From Prototheca cutis (Eukaryota; Chlorophyta; Trebouxiophyceae; Chlorellales; Chlorellaceae), in NCBI GenBank assembly GCA_002897115.2, contig BCIH01000012.1, positions 195,343 through 259,342 of the forward strand: a stretch of DNA of 64,000 bases. Reading direction: 5' to 3'. Positions 24,751 through 35,618 of the stretch are shown piece by piece. Made by a program: the position numbers and the translations under genes. The notes beneath the pieces are model-generated. The model had not been told where the DNA came from, searched no databases, and saw only the letters and a list, made by a program, of their open reading frames with translations. Numbering within the stretch: the stretch's first letter is position 1; the number at the start of each line of letters is the position of its first letter.

Positions 24751-25639
24751 ATGGCTCCCAAGGTGGGGTGGGATGGGATTGGAGGGCATGGTCTGGGCCG
24801 TCGGGGCCATGGGTGTGTGCCGGCTTGTGCCGCGCGTCTGTCGGTCTCCCAGGCACGATGATGTTGCCCTGCGACACATGCATGGTATACGACACCATGC
24901 GTGTTGGGTTTTGGACCAGCACTGTTTGCTGGCACGGGGGAACGGCTTGGCTTGGTGCCGGGATCACCAGGCACTGCTGGAGCCCCGCGTGCAGGTCGGT
25001 GACAAGCTGCCCGATGTTCAGCTGGTGGACCTGACGGAGGAGGGTCCCAAGAAGGTTTCTCTGCGGGAGCTTTTCAAGGGCAAGAAGGGCGTGCTGGTCG
25101 GCGTGCCAGGTGTGTGTGTGTGGGTGGGGGTGTCGGAGATTTCCTTTTTCGGCGCTGTGGACGCCACGCCGGGCGGCCTTGCCCTTCTCTTTTGCGAGGG
25201 CGACCAGCCCGGAGGGAGACCTTTGACACCGAACCATGCTCCTCTCTCAATTCCCATGACCATGATCACAGGTGCATTTACCCCCGGCTGCCACAAGACG
25301 CACCTGCCCGGGTACATCCAGGATGCAGAGAAGATCAAGGCTGCAGGTTCTGACCTCGTGGTGCTGATCACGGTGAACGACCCCTTTGTGACCAAGGCCT
25401 GGGCTGATTCGCTGGGCGCTGCGGGCAAGGTCACCGTACTGTCTGACCCGGCCGGCGAGGCAACAAAGGCACTGGGCACCGAGTGGGAGGGCAGCGCCGC
25501 GTTGCTGGGCACCCCCCGCAGCATCCGCTACTCGGCCGTCATCGTGGACGATGAGGTCAAGACATTCAACGCCGAGGACGGCGGCGGCCTGACGTGCTCC
25601 CTTTCCAACCAGATCATCGACCAGCTCAAGTCTGTGTGA
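24751..25639 (+). CDS. type II peroxiredoxin, PRDX5-like, 164 residues
   Basis: Thiol peroxidase that reduces H2O2 and alkyl hydroperoxides. Exons 24751-24762 (only MAPK), 24995-25109 and 25272-25639 join in phase to 164 residues, the family length. The peroxidatic Cys is in GVPGAFTPGCHKTHLPG. A second Cys lies near the C-terminus in GGGLTCSLSNQIIDQL, the position of the resolving Cys in animal PRDX5; the Cys before VNDPFV in plant cytosolic type II enzymes is replaced by a non-Cys residue (LVVLITVNDPFV). This suggests an atypical 2-Cys mechanism of the PRDX5 kind. No targeting sequence is visible, so the protein is probably cytosolic. The four-codon first exon is supported by MAPxVGD, the usual family N-terminus. 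Confidence 0.93.
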
Positions 25640-26521
25640 GTGCCAGGAGTGCTGAGTGCCGCGCTTTCTTTGAGGCAGTTGGCGCTCTCTCCGACTTTAC
25701 AGACTCTCCTTTGATGACGATGCACGCTTGCGGGTGATCGCCGCTGCCTGGCCCCGCTTCTTTTCGTGTCATCCATCCATCCCTGCCCGTGATTCCGAGC
25801 GGTCTTTGGTTGTTCTTTTCTGTCAGGACGCGCTCCCGCACGGCACCGTTGGAAAGCACACTGCCCGCGCGCATGTAACATCATCGCAGTGGGACCAAGG
25901 GAGTGTGGCAAGCCCCACTGAACCAAGAGGAGGAGATGTTTGACGTGATGCGAAGGCACTGGGGTTTTTAGGATGAGTCGCGAAGCCTGGCGCAGGAGGA
26001 CGACTACGCGAGAGCAATTCAACGACCCGGGACACATCCCAGTGTCTGATGAGACGCCAGCTTCCAGAACTGGATGTATCATTGTTGCCATTTCTTGTCT
26101 ATAATTTCATGTTGTACCTTGATTTCGAATGGGTCCTTTGCAATGGTTCTGGTAGCACTTTGGAGGAGTGCTCCAACCAGTGGTCCTTGCCTATGAACTG
26201 ATCGGGCAGGGCAGAACCTCCCACAGGGACGACGCCCCGCCGCCGGGAATGCATCCGGGATGACCACCAGTTGAGCCACAAACACAACGCCGCACACATG
26301 CATGCATTTTCAAAAGCATGAAACGGGGATAAAGCCGCCATTTGAAGCACAGAGTTGCATCCCGCTGAAGCGCGTGGCTTTACCGGGCGACTCTCCACTT
26401 GGTCGTCCCGGCGGTGCAGGGACGAGCAGGGTGTTGCTGCGCCGGGACACCGCGCAACAGCCGCTGGACCAGCCGTCAAAGTGATCTGACAATTTAATAC
26501 AACCCACGGGACCCGCTCGGC
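25640..26521. other. intergenic region upstream of NOB1
   Basis: About 880 bases with no supported gene. It should contain the peroxiredoxin 3' end and the NOB1 promoter. Confidence 0.45.
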
Positions 26522-28363
26522 ATGAGTTGGGCGGCCATTGCCAACAAGCCGGCGCCCGTGCCGGAGAACACGGCGCTGGGCCCTGAGGAGCAGGTGGATG
26601 TGGCGGTGCTGGATGCCAATGCCATCATCGATGGCACGGGCCTGCTGCTGCTGGCCAAGCTGGCGAACAAGGCCGTGACCACGCCCGAGGTGCTGGAGGA
26701 GGTGCGCGACAAAAAGTCCAGGGCTCTGCTGGATGCCCTGCCCTACAGGCTGGTCCCCACCGAGCCTGCCGAGGAGGACGTGACCGCAGGTACTACCGTT
26801 CTGGCGTGGGCCAGCGGGGTGGGCGATGCTGCCTTACCTTACCAAAGTGTGACGCGACAAAACTGCCCAACACCCCTTCACCCTCCACCCGTATAGTGCT
26901 TCGGTTTGCCCGGGCGACGGGGGACGCGCATGCGTTGTCACGGGCAGACGTGCGGCTCATCGCGCTCGCGCGGACTCTGGAGATATCTCGGCACGGCGCG
27001 GCGAGGCTGCGCGCCGAGCCACCCGCGCAACGCCTGGTCTCAAAATCCAAGCGCGAACGCAAGGACATACCGGGGTGGGGCGAGGGCGGCGCCAACTGGG
27101 AGGAGATGGAGCGCATTAATGCAGCCGAAGAAGCGGCGCTGCAGGCCGCTCTTGCCGCCGCGGGCACGGCCTCCACGAGCCGCGGCGGCGGCGACGGTAC
27201 TGCCGCTTCCAATACTGCTGCTGCGGCCGGTGGCGCCGGCAGCAGGGTGATGAATGGTCAGGTCCTGGATCTGAGTCTGGAGGGAGCGGATGAGGCGGCG
27301 GTGACTGCCGCCCGTGAACTCGCAGCCAAAGCCGCGGAAGCGGAGTCGGGATCGGAAGACGACGATGACACTGCGCAGGCCGGCGATGACGACGACGGTG
27401 GATGGACGACGGCAGCCAAGACGCAGAATGCGGCACGGAAGCAGCGGCGGCGGGCACTGCGGCGGTCGCAGCGGGAGGCCGAAGCCGCAGCTGCCGCTGC
27501 CGCTGCAGAGACTGAAGCCGCTGCGCAGCAGGGCAGCGATGATGATGCGAGCGATGATGATGGTGCCAGCGACGATGATGGTGCCAGCGAAGACGACAAT
27601 AACAGCGATGCCGAGAGCGAAGAGCCCGAGGCCGGTTCGGCCGAGCGCAGTTCGGTGTGCATCCTCACAGCAGACTTTGCGATGCAAAACGTCATCCTGC
27701 AGATGGGCCTGCGGCTCGTGACCCCAGACAACCGCCGCATCTCACGGCTGTCGCGCTGGGTCTTGCGCTGCACCGCCTGCTCCATGGTCTCCAAGGTTGG
27801 TTAGCTGGGGGACTTTTGGAGGGGGAATTTTTTTGGAGGGAAAATTCCCACGACTGTCGTTTGTGTGGCAGGAGACAGGAGGGGCCCTTTCCCAGCCCAA
27901 TGCACACGAGGGGAAAAAAGCAACGCATAAAACGGCCTTCCCTATGAACATCCCAACAACTCAGGAGGTGGGGCGTGTGTTTTGTCCCCGGTGCGGCAAT
28001 GCGACGATGGAGCGTGTGCAGATGTCGGTTGGCCCCGATGGCGTGGAACAGTATGGCGTGCGGAACCGGCATAACTTGCGGGGCACCAAGTTCCCGCTGC
28101 CCAAGCCCAAGGGGGGCCGGAAGACAGACCTCATCCTGCGAGAGGACGTCCTGCTGCAGCGAACGGACAAGGCACGGCGGCGGGCACAGCGCAAGGCCGC
28201 TGCAGAAGTGGACCCTTTTGCCGCAGAGTACGGAGAGGACACCTGGCACCAGGCCGCTGGCTTGGGGACTGTGGCCAACAAGGGCGCCGCTGCCCTGATG
28301 GCAGGGTGGAAGCACAATCCCAATGAGCGCAAGCACGTTGCCACAAATCGCCGGCGCAAATGA
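26522..28363 (+). CDS. NOB1: NOB1, 20S pre-rRNA endonuclease, about 521 residues
   Basis: PIN-domain nuclease that makes the final cut producing the 18S rRNA 3' end during cytoplasmic 40S maturation. Exons 26522-26789, 26897-27795 and 27965-28363 close in phase. The PIN domain is at the N-terminus (VAVLDANAIIDG, then LRFARATGDAHALSRADVRL). A long low-complexity insertion rich in Ala, Glu and Asp (about residues 180-365) splits the PIN domain, and its last strand follows (ILTADFAMQNVILQMGLRLV). The zinc ribbon has LRCTAC and, in the next exon, VFCPRCGN. The tail contains RGTKFPLPKPKGGRKTDLIL and ends KHVATNRRRK, as in NOB1 orthologues. It is convergent with the DBP10 helicase gene, another ribosome-assembly factor, 234 bases away. 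Confidence 0.96.
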
Positions 28364-28597
28364 TTGCATGGCGGTATGTATCTGCTGCTGTAATGTACAT
28401 GACACCACTGCGGATTGGCAAGCGACAAGGGTCAGGGTTCGACGTGGGGCGGGGTGGAGTGGGGTGTTAGATACGCTTTGCTTCCCGCACATCATCCAGC
28501 CCTTCCACGCGAGTGGCTCTCTCTCTCTCTTCTTACAAAAGCAGCACAGTGTTTCCAGTCGTATGTGGTAATATCAAGCGCATCCGCAAAGAGCATG

Positions 28598-31500
28598 TCA
28601 CCGCCGCCTTCCGCCGGCGGCCTTGCCGCCGGCACCGCCACGCTTGCTGACACCCTTGCCCTTGAGTCCTGGCCGGCGATCGCCAAACTTCCCTCCACCA
28701 CCGTATTTCTGCTTGCTGGCCGGAGCACCCTTGGGCCCTGGTCTTCCACCGGGCCTCCCACCGGGCCTCCCACCGGGTCTGCCGCCTGATTCACCACCAG
28801 GCCCGCCTCCAGGCCTGCCACCCTGTCGGCCGGCCTGCCGCTCTTTCTTCTTCTCCTCCAGTTTGCGCTGCTTGCGCACCTGGTCGGCATTCTTGGTTTC
28901 CTCTGGAACCCCGGCCGCACCGTCGTCGTCGCCACCCCGCTTGAGTGGGTTGACCCACCCACGCCCGCCGCGCTTGAACCTGTGTGCATAGAGATTGCTT
29001 GTTGGACTAGGTGTTTCAGTTTGTGGAGGTACTGGACCAGCGGTATCACGTCTCTAGGTCATTGCCGGCATATGAACCAGCGCACAATCAATCCAACTCT
29101 GCATGTCCCTTGACCCCTCCCTTCCTTCCACCCAAAAAGCTCCCCCAAAAGACTCCATCCAAACGCCCACCTTTGGCTGAGCTGTTTGGCAACCTCGCCG
29201 GCGCCAGTCATCTCCTTGCCATCGGCCACCCACAACTTGTTCTTGGATGCCCACTTCTTGTATAGTCCACCACTGGCTTCCTCGCCTCCCTTTTTCTTGC
29301 CCTGCATTCGGTGACGTTGATTGCTCTTGAGCACATCTCAGAGACCACGCACTTCTAGTGAACAAAACCCCTTGGTTATCAGTAGACCCCTTCTTCGTGA
29401 CCCCGAAATGCCAAGCCAACAACTCCCCGCCGCCGGGGGCCCCCTCCATCCTCCCTCACTCACTGGCATGGCAACGCGCTTGCCGGCCTTGACCGTCTCA
29501 TTGGGCTGCAGTTTGACATACTTCTTGCTTCGCTTGTCCCAGTGATACTGCGCCTTTTGACTGCGCATGCCCTCTGCAGGTTTGTTGGAGGCATTCGTGG
29601 GCCGGGAGCGGGGGAGGGCGCCATGCGCCTTGCAGCTTAGACACGAGCCCACACAGCAGTCGACCTTGGCTCAGAAATAAACAATGAATGAGAAAGCACA
29701 CATTTTCTCTCATCACCTGCGTCCTCGGCAGTGAGGTCCAACACTGCATCATCCAAGGCACCATTCTCCGTGGCGACATAAAACGATTCGTCACGCTTGC
29801 CCTCGCCAGGCATGTTGCTGATGTAAAATCCTTCCTCGCGGTACTTGGCACCTGGGTCCTCTGTCTCCTCCCGCGCCAGGGACACACGCTTGGGCCCCGG
29901 GGCGCCCGCCAGCACGGCGCCCCCAGCCTCACCGGCGACGTCGGTGTCCGCTGCGTCCATCTCCTTGCGCCGCTTGGCCGCAGAAATCTTCTCGGCATCC
30001 GCCGCCCGCTTTTCGCGCATGACCTCGACTAGTTTGTCTCCGGCGGCGGTCGCAGCCACGCCAGGAATGCCGGTAGCACCTGCGTGCGAGCGTGTGTGTG
30101 GAAAGAGGGGGCCTGGAGGAGGAGGGAGACTCCATTTGCGCCCGCTGGCACCCGCCGTGCAGTTTGTATGGCATCTACATAGTAGGTTCACTGCCAAGCG
30201 AGTCCAATCTGCCAAGGGCTGTCTTTAGCTTGCCGCATCAATAATCTCCCCACGCTCGTCGTCTCACTCACCGGCTCCCTCTCCACGCCGCGGAGGCGCC
30301 ATCTCTGCCTCGAACACGGTTTGAGAGGGGCGGTAGCTCTTCAGCGCCGATGTGAAGGCTGCCAGGGACTCCTGGCTCGTATTGAATGTGGAGAACAAGA
30401 GATCATTGGCTGTCCAATGGGCTTGTTGGAGTGTGTTGCTGTACACGGCGTCCTCAGATCAAACAAGCTTCCCAGACGACGATGCCCTGTGCAATCCAGG
30501 CGCAGACGCAGAAATGCCCCACTTTTTCTAGTACGCTGTCGCGAGCGTGCCTGCCACACCCAGAACCCCGCAAACCGAGCTCACCTCTGCCTCCATCCCT
30601 CCCAACGACGTCGATGGAAGCGCCGCAGCTAAAACTGGGTGAATGCCCTCCTGCGAGGGAAAGTTTTGAAGCCAAATGATTTGAACTATTGGAAATTGGA
30701 CGGCAATCGCTCCGCCACAGGGAGTGGTATGACTGCGCACCTCCTCCCCACCATTCAGCGACCAAACAAACTCCCCTCTCAAAGAGAATAGAAGCGAGCA
30801 GAACAGCCGATGGCCTTGCCTTTCCGAGGCCACGGGCACGCTTGACGCTTTCTGGCACCGCGGGCGGACGGGTCTTGCAGTAGAGCTTGAAGGCATTCTG
30901 GCAGGGTTTCTGCAGGGCTTGCAGGTCGTGACTTGCCGCGATCGCGTCCCTCACCCGCTCCACTTCCATGTCCAGAGCCGTCTGTGTATTGGGGTGTGAA
31001 TATTGACGAGAGGGTGGTTGATGCCCCTTCTTTGATGGGTTAACTTTCGGTTCCTGTGGTGCATTCTTTTTCTCCCTTCCCCAACGCACACGCCTACACC
31101 CTAAAAATATTCAAAAAGAGCCAACTTGTGGGAACGCTCCCAGGAGGGAGGTGGTAGGGTCAGCCTCCGCCACGGCGGCCTCTTTGATTCCCCGGATGGG
31201 TGCCAGGGCCAGGGGCCGTGAGAGGAAGAGGTGCAGATCCAGCAAGTACGGGATTTCATCCCTGGGAGATTTTTTTTGAGGGGGATGGTGATCAAGGTGG
31301 GTAGGCGGGTGTGCACATCTGAGGGAGACGAGAAGGAAGCGGTCACACGCGTCGGTACAAAAAGATGGCTCACTGCCGTTCCAGATGCCGCTTCCGTACC
31401 CATGGAACCAAACCGTTCTTCAACCGCAACCCAAAGCTGTGAAAACGGTACCTGGTGAGGAATGAGTACGAGGTGCCTGACCGCCCCGCTCTTGCCACAC

Positions 31501-32284
31501 GGCCCGAGCGATGCACAAACAGCTTTGGCTTGGCCGGAAAGTCGTAGTTCACGACATTGTCGAGGAGCGGAATGTCGAGACCTCGGGCCGCCACGTCAGT
31601 CACAATCAGCAGGTTGACCTTGCCGGCATGGAACTTGGCACTGTGAATCTTGCGTGCCATCTGTTGTTTGCGTTTTTTGGGTTGTTGAATGGAAAAATGG
31701 AATGAACGGATGAGTTCAGAACATGAATGAGTGATGGCTCCAGTTGCGCTGTCCACCCACGATCAATGTGATTGCATCGACGCCTCTGATTCTTGTTCCC
31801 CCTTCACCCCAAGCACCCCCCAGCCACTCCACACACCTGGTCCATGGCTCCGTGGACGTAGGCGCAGCGCAGGCCTTCGGCCTCCAGCAGCCCAACTAGA
31901 AAATCGACGCTGTGCCGCGTGGCCGTGAAGACGACGGTGGGTTCACCCGCAGCCACCACTTCCCGCAGCAGAAAGAGCAGCGCGGCAGGCTTGTCGTCAG
32001 ACCTGACCGTGAAGAATTCCAGGTGGAGATCCGGGGACAGCTTGGTGTCGGTATCCAGCCGCACAATCTCCGGCGATTTCAGTCCTGCCCGGGCAAACTG
32101 CGCCAGGGCCTGAGGCATCGTGGCCGAAAACAGCAGCGTCTGCCTCGACGTCGGCATGCCCGCCAGAATCTGTGTTTTTTGAAAGGGGAAGAGCCAGGGT
32201 GTCATGTTGAAGTTGGGGTGAGTGAAGAGCAGCACTGGAACGTGGTCCAGCAAGTGCTTCTGTGGGGACTTGTCATCTCTGACG

Positions 32285-32325
<41 letters not shown>

Positions 32326-33298
32326 ACACACACACACAACTCAATGCAAAATGCCCCTAAGACTCCAACCGCACCTCCTTGAGCTGGGGTGCAAACCCCA
32401 TCTCAAACAGGCGATCGGCTTCGTCAAACACGACATAGGAAATGGAAGCCAGGCTGAACCCCTCCACCTCTTGCAAGTGGTGCATCAGCCGACCTGTGGG
32501 TTTTGTGTGTGTGTGTGTGTGTGTGCGTGCATGCAATTGGGGTTTCTTGGTTGCCGCTGTTGGCAGTGGTGGTGAAGGATCAGCTCATGCACTGCATCAC
32601 CCGAACACCATCCCCCCCACCCCCCTACCGCAACAACAGCATACCTGGGGTTGCGACAATGACATCCGGGTATGAAGCCAGCTCTGCAAATTGGGCTTCC
32701 ATCGCATCGCCACCCACCAAACAAGCCACTCGCAGGTCAGTGTGCCGACCGAGCTCACGGACGACTTTTGCCGTCTGCAGCGCCAGTTCGCGCGTGGGCG
32801 CCAGGATCAAACCGCGCGCGCCCGCGCCCGTGGCGTGCGCGCGCAGCTTGTCCACCAGTGGGATTGTGAACGCCGCGGTCTTGCCCGACCCCGTCCGGGC
32901 CATGCCCACGACGTCCAGACCCTGAAGCACCAGGGGGATGGACTTGCGCTGGATGGGCGTCGGCAGCCGGAAACCCTTGCGCCGGATGCCACGAAGCGTC
33001 GCCTCCGACAGACCCATTGTCTCTGTGCGTTCAAGGGGCCAGGCAATGGTCGTTCTTGTTTGCCCTCAAATACTGTGCCTAGTGTAACGCCGAACCAGAC
33101 CCACAGGCCTAGAAGACTTATCCAGTGATGGGCCCACAAGCAACCACCGCCAAGCTATCCACCCTCAACGCTCAGCTCACCAAAGCTGCCTGGCCTGGCC
33201 TTTTGCTGCTGCTTTTTCCTCCTGCCTGTGACTTTGCGGTCATCATCCCAGCCAAAGTTCACGGTGTCGCCGTCCACATGCTCGTCCGCGCCGTCCAT
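28598..33298 (-). CDS. DBP10: DEAD-box ATP-dependent RNA helicase DBP10/DDX54, about 850 residues
   Basis: Nucleolar RNA helicase of 60S subunit assembly. Exons: 33298-33181, 33022-32645, 32493-32375, 32169-31837, 31660-31452, 31261-31126 (phases closed), then about 30981-30835, 30406-30271, 30079-29717, 29580-29471, 29323-29166 and 28979-28598. Helicase motifs are complete and in order: [14 protein letters not shown] (Q motif), ARTGSGKT (I), APTRELALQ (Ia), [14 protein letters not shown] (II), LLFSATMP (III), [17 protein letters not shown] (V), [14 protein letters not shown] (VI). The DBP10-specific C-terminus is present ([25 protein letters not shown], then [13 protein letters not shown]) and ends in Lys/Arg and Gly-rich repeats. 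The junction of exons 7 and 8 is uncertain. Confidence 0.95.
32286..32325. repeat. 40-base poly-C tract in DBP10 intron
   Basis: Forty consecutive C residues on the plus strand followed by a short CA repeat. On the gene strand this reads GT-repeat then G-run, near the 5' end of intron 3. The length may be unreliable in the assembly. Confidence 0.95.
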
Positions 33299-33591
33299 GG
33301 CGAGGCGTTCCGGCCTGCGGGAGGCGGCCTTGCAAACACCAACCTACGAAACACCAAAGGTGCCCTCGTGGCGGTCCTATTCCACGATACTAAGGTCCAA
33401 ATGTATGTAATATCAAGTGTAAAATACAACTGCATGTACAAATACCGATGAAACCGTCACCTAGAGCCTGGTAGCGCGCTGCGCACGAGAGTGCTGGTGT
33501 GGCCATGCACATACTTGCGTCCTCGCGCCCCCAGGGGCCCGATCTGTCTGGTGTCGAGGTCTGATCGACTGGGTCGCACAACGCCCGTAAA

Positions 33592-33599
33592 TATAAAAA
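33592..33599 (+). promoter_or_regulatory. TATA box upstream of the 33676 gene
   Basis: TATAAAAA in the 377-base interval between the divergent DBP10 gene (start 33298) and the plus-strand gene at 33676. The distance to that ATG (about 80 bases) allows a short leader. Confidence 0.45.
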
Positions 33600-33675
33600 C
33601 GGAGGTCCTGCCAAATTGCAGCGCATGTTGTAAGAATAGAATTCACGTTTCACAAGGTTTAGTTGTCTTGCAGTC

Positions 33676-34942
33676 ATGGACGCACATCATGGCGGAGCTG
33701 GTGCGCCCGGCACCCCGATAGCGTTCAGGTCCCCACTTGCACAGGGCCTGGAGAAACAGGTAGACCCTGGTAGGGGGAGTGTTTCTATTTTTATATTGAG
33801 TATATGGCTGTAATATGTTGTGAACGCTGTTTTTGGGGGGACTCAGATCCTTGGTCGCGACTGTTCAAGACACTTGTTGTATGGCACACCACTATCTATC
33901 TGCCACTCCATTGAGCAGGCAGGGACGCCGATCTCCACGCCAACGATCCGGTTCCCCGCCACGCCCGCCACACCCCTGTTCTCCCTGAATGGCAGTACTG
34001 CCGCGCCCGGATCCAGGCTGCGCCACACATCCACAGGGACGTTTGACAGCAGCAGGTACCGCGTGCGGCCGGCTCAGGCCGCTGCAGCTGCACCAGACTC
34101 TTTCCACACGCCTCCGCCGAAAGGCACGGCGCGGAGAGCAGCAGCAGAACGATCCGACAACAGCAGCCCCGAGGCCACGTTGGCCAGCGCAGGCATGGCC
34201 CCCCCGCCGCCGCCGCCTCCCAGCGCCTCCCTGATGGATGCCGGCAATGACAGCAGGCAGTGCTTTCTACGGAGTCCGAAGGCTGTCACTGCACGAGCAA
34301 CCGACGGCCGAGCAGCTTGGTCTCCACCTGCAAAGTCTGAGTGGTCTCCACTCCGACCGCTGGGCTCCCCGCTGAGCAAAGAGCGGGGAGTGACAGTCTC
34401 TAGCCGTGCCGTGAAGGATGCCCAAGGTTAAGATGGCGCAGTTTTTCGGAAGGAGGTTCTTGCCCGGTTGGGATGAGCGCGTGTGTATGTGTTTTTTTTT
34501 TGGGGGGGGGGGGGTTACCTAACCTCCTTTGTTTCTCTCGTCGTGTAACTGATGCTTTCATTCCCCCCCATTGTGCAATGCTGCAGGAGGTGGGCTGGAC
34601 AAACGACAGCTTCGGAAACTGGTGCCAGAGCTTCAGGTCACGGACTTTGAGTTGCTGCCAAGCACAGAGGCAGGTGTTCCGCGCCCGCCGCTGGCAGTGG
34701 ACAGGGATGAAGCTCTGAAGAAGCTGCAGAAACTGCAGGCAGAGGCGGAGAACATCCTTCAAGCAATCACGGGTGCAATGCCTGGAAAGGGAGAGCCCAG
34801 GCCCTCCAAGCCATCTTCATCGTCCCGACGGGTCCAGCCCCAGGGCGCTGGCCCGTCTCGGCTACATGCAGCGCGACTGGAGCGCCTTGCAGTGCTCCGA
34901 CAAGAGGCGGAGCACATACTCCAGCAAGTATCTGTCCGTTGA
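33676..34942 (+). CDS. unknown protein with C-terminal coiled-coil repeat, about 339 residues
   Basis: Three exons close in phase: 33676-33759, 33847-34426 and 34587-34942. I do not recognise the family. The N-terminus is MDAHHGGAGAPGTPIAFRSP. The middle is Pro/Ser/Ala-rich and probably disordered, with proline-directed Ser/Thr sites (SPEAT, TPPPK, SPPAK, SPLRPLGSP) that suggest CDK or MAPK phosphorylation. The C-terminal quarter is helical and contains two similar segments, LKKLQKLQAEAENILQ and LERLAVLRQEAEHILQ, about 70 residues apart, preceded by RQLRKLVPELQVTDFELL. It is divergent from DBP10. A cytoskeletal or nuclear scaffold role is possible but unproven. Confidence 0.7.
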
Positions 34943-35618
34943 GTATTCTGTCCTCTGTCAATACACTGCTGGACTCTAACCCTAAGACTGGTGGCTCTGT
35001 GATGACTGGGTGTGTGCTATGTACATGGAAGCCTCCTGTCCTGACAAGAAGTCGAGGCCAAGAGAGGGCCGAGCCTCGTGGATAATGAAAGCTACGTTGG
35101 GCCGCATGGGATTCAGGCAAAGATTGGGTTCATGGATCGGGACAAAAACCTGTGCTCAAGGTTCAGAGAAAAAGGGTTTTGAGTCAGAGATTCTTCTAAC
35201 GCTATGATGCCTGCCTGCCTGTCAGCCACAAAATTCTCAAGCTTGTCGCAATGTAGATAGAAAACATGAACCGAGGGCAGGATAGCAGTTGTTGGGCTCA
35301 CACCAAAGCCCGCTGCTTAAGCTGCGCTACAAAACTGGGAGAAAGCTCTAGTTGCTTTGAAGAAAAGAGAGAGAGTGCTGGGTCGCTAAGCTGGAAAACA
35401 AGACGTCAAAGTTGATCACAATCATCAGGAAAATGAACGAATGAATGCACCATCGCTCATGATGCACAGCTACAGAACCAATGACTAATATGTGCGGGCA
35501 CGTGTGTGTGTGTGGGGGGGGGGGACACAAGAGCACATGGAGCTTTCAACTGGGGATACCACCTGCCCAAACTACAGCTATGATAACTTGGTGGTAGTAC
35601 ATATCCCAATACACTATT
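34943..35618. other. convergent 3' region
   Basis: About 680 bases between two tail-to-tail genes. I see no coding sequence; a GT/G-rich simple stretch lies near 35503-35523. Confidence 0.45.
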
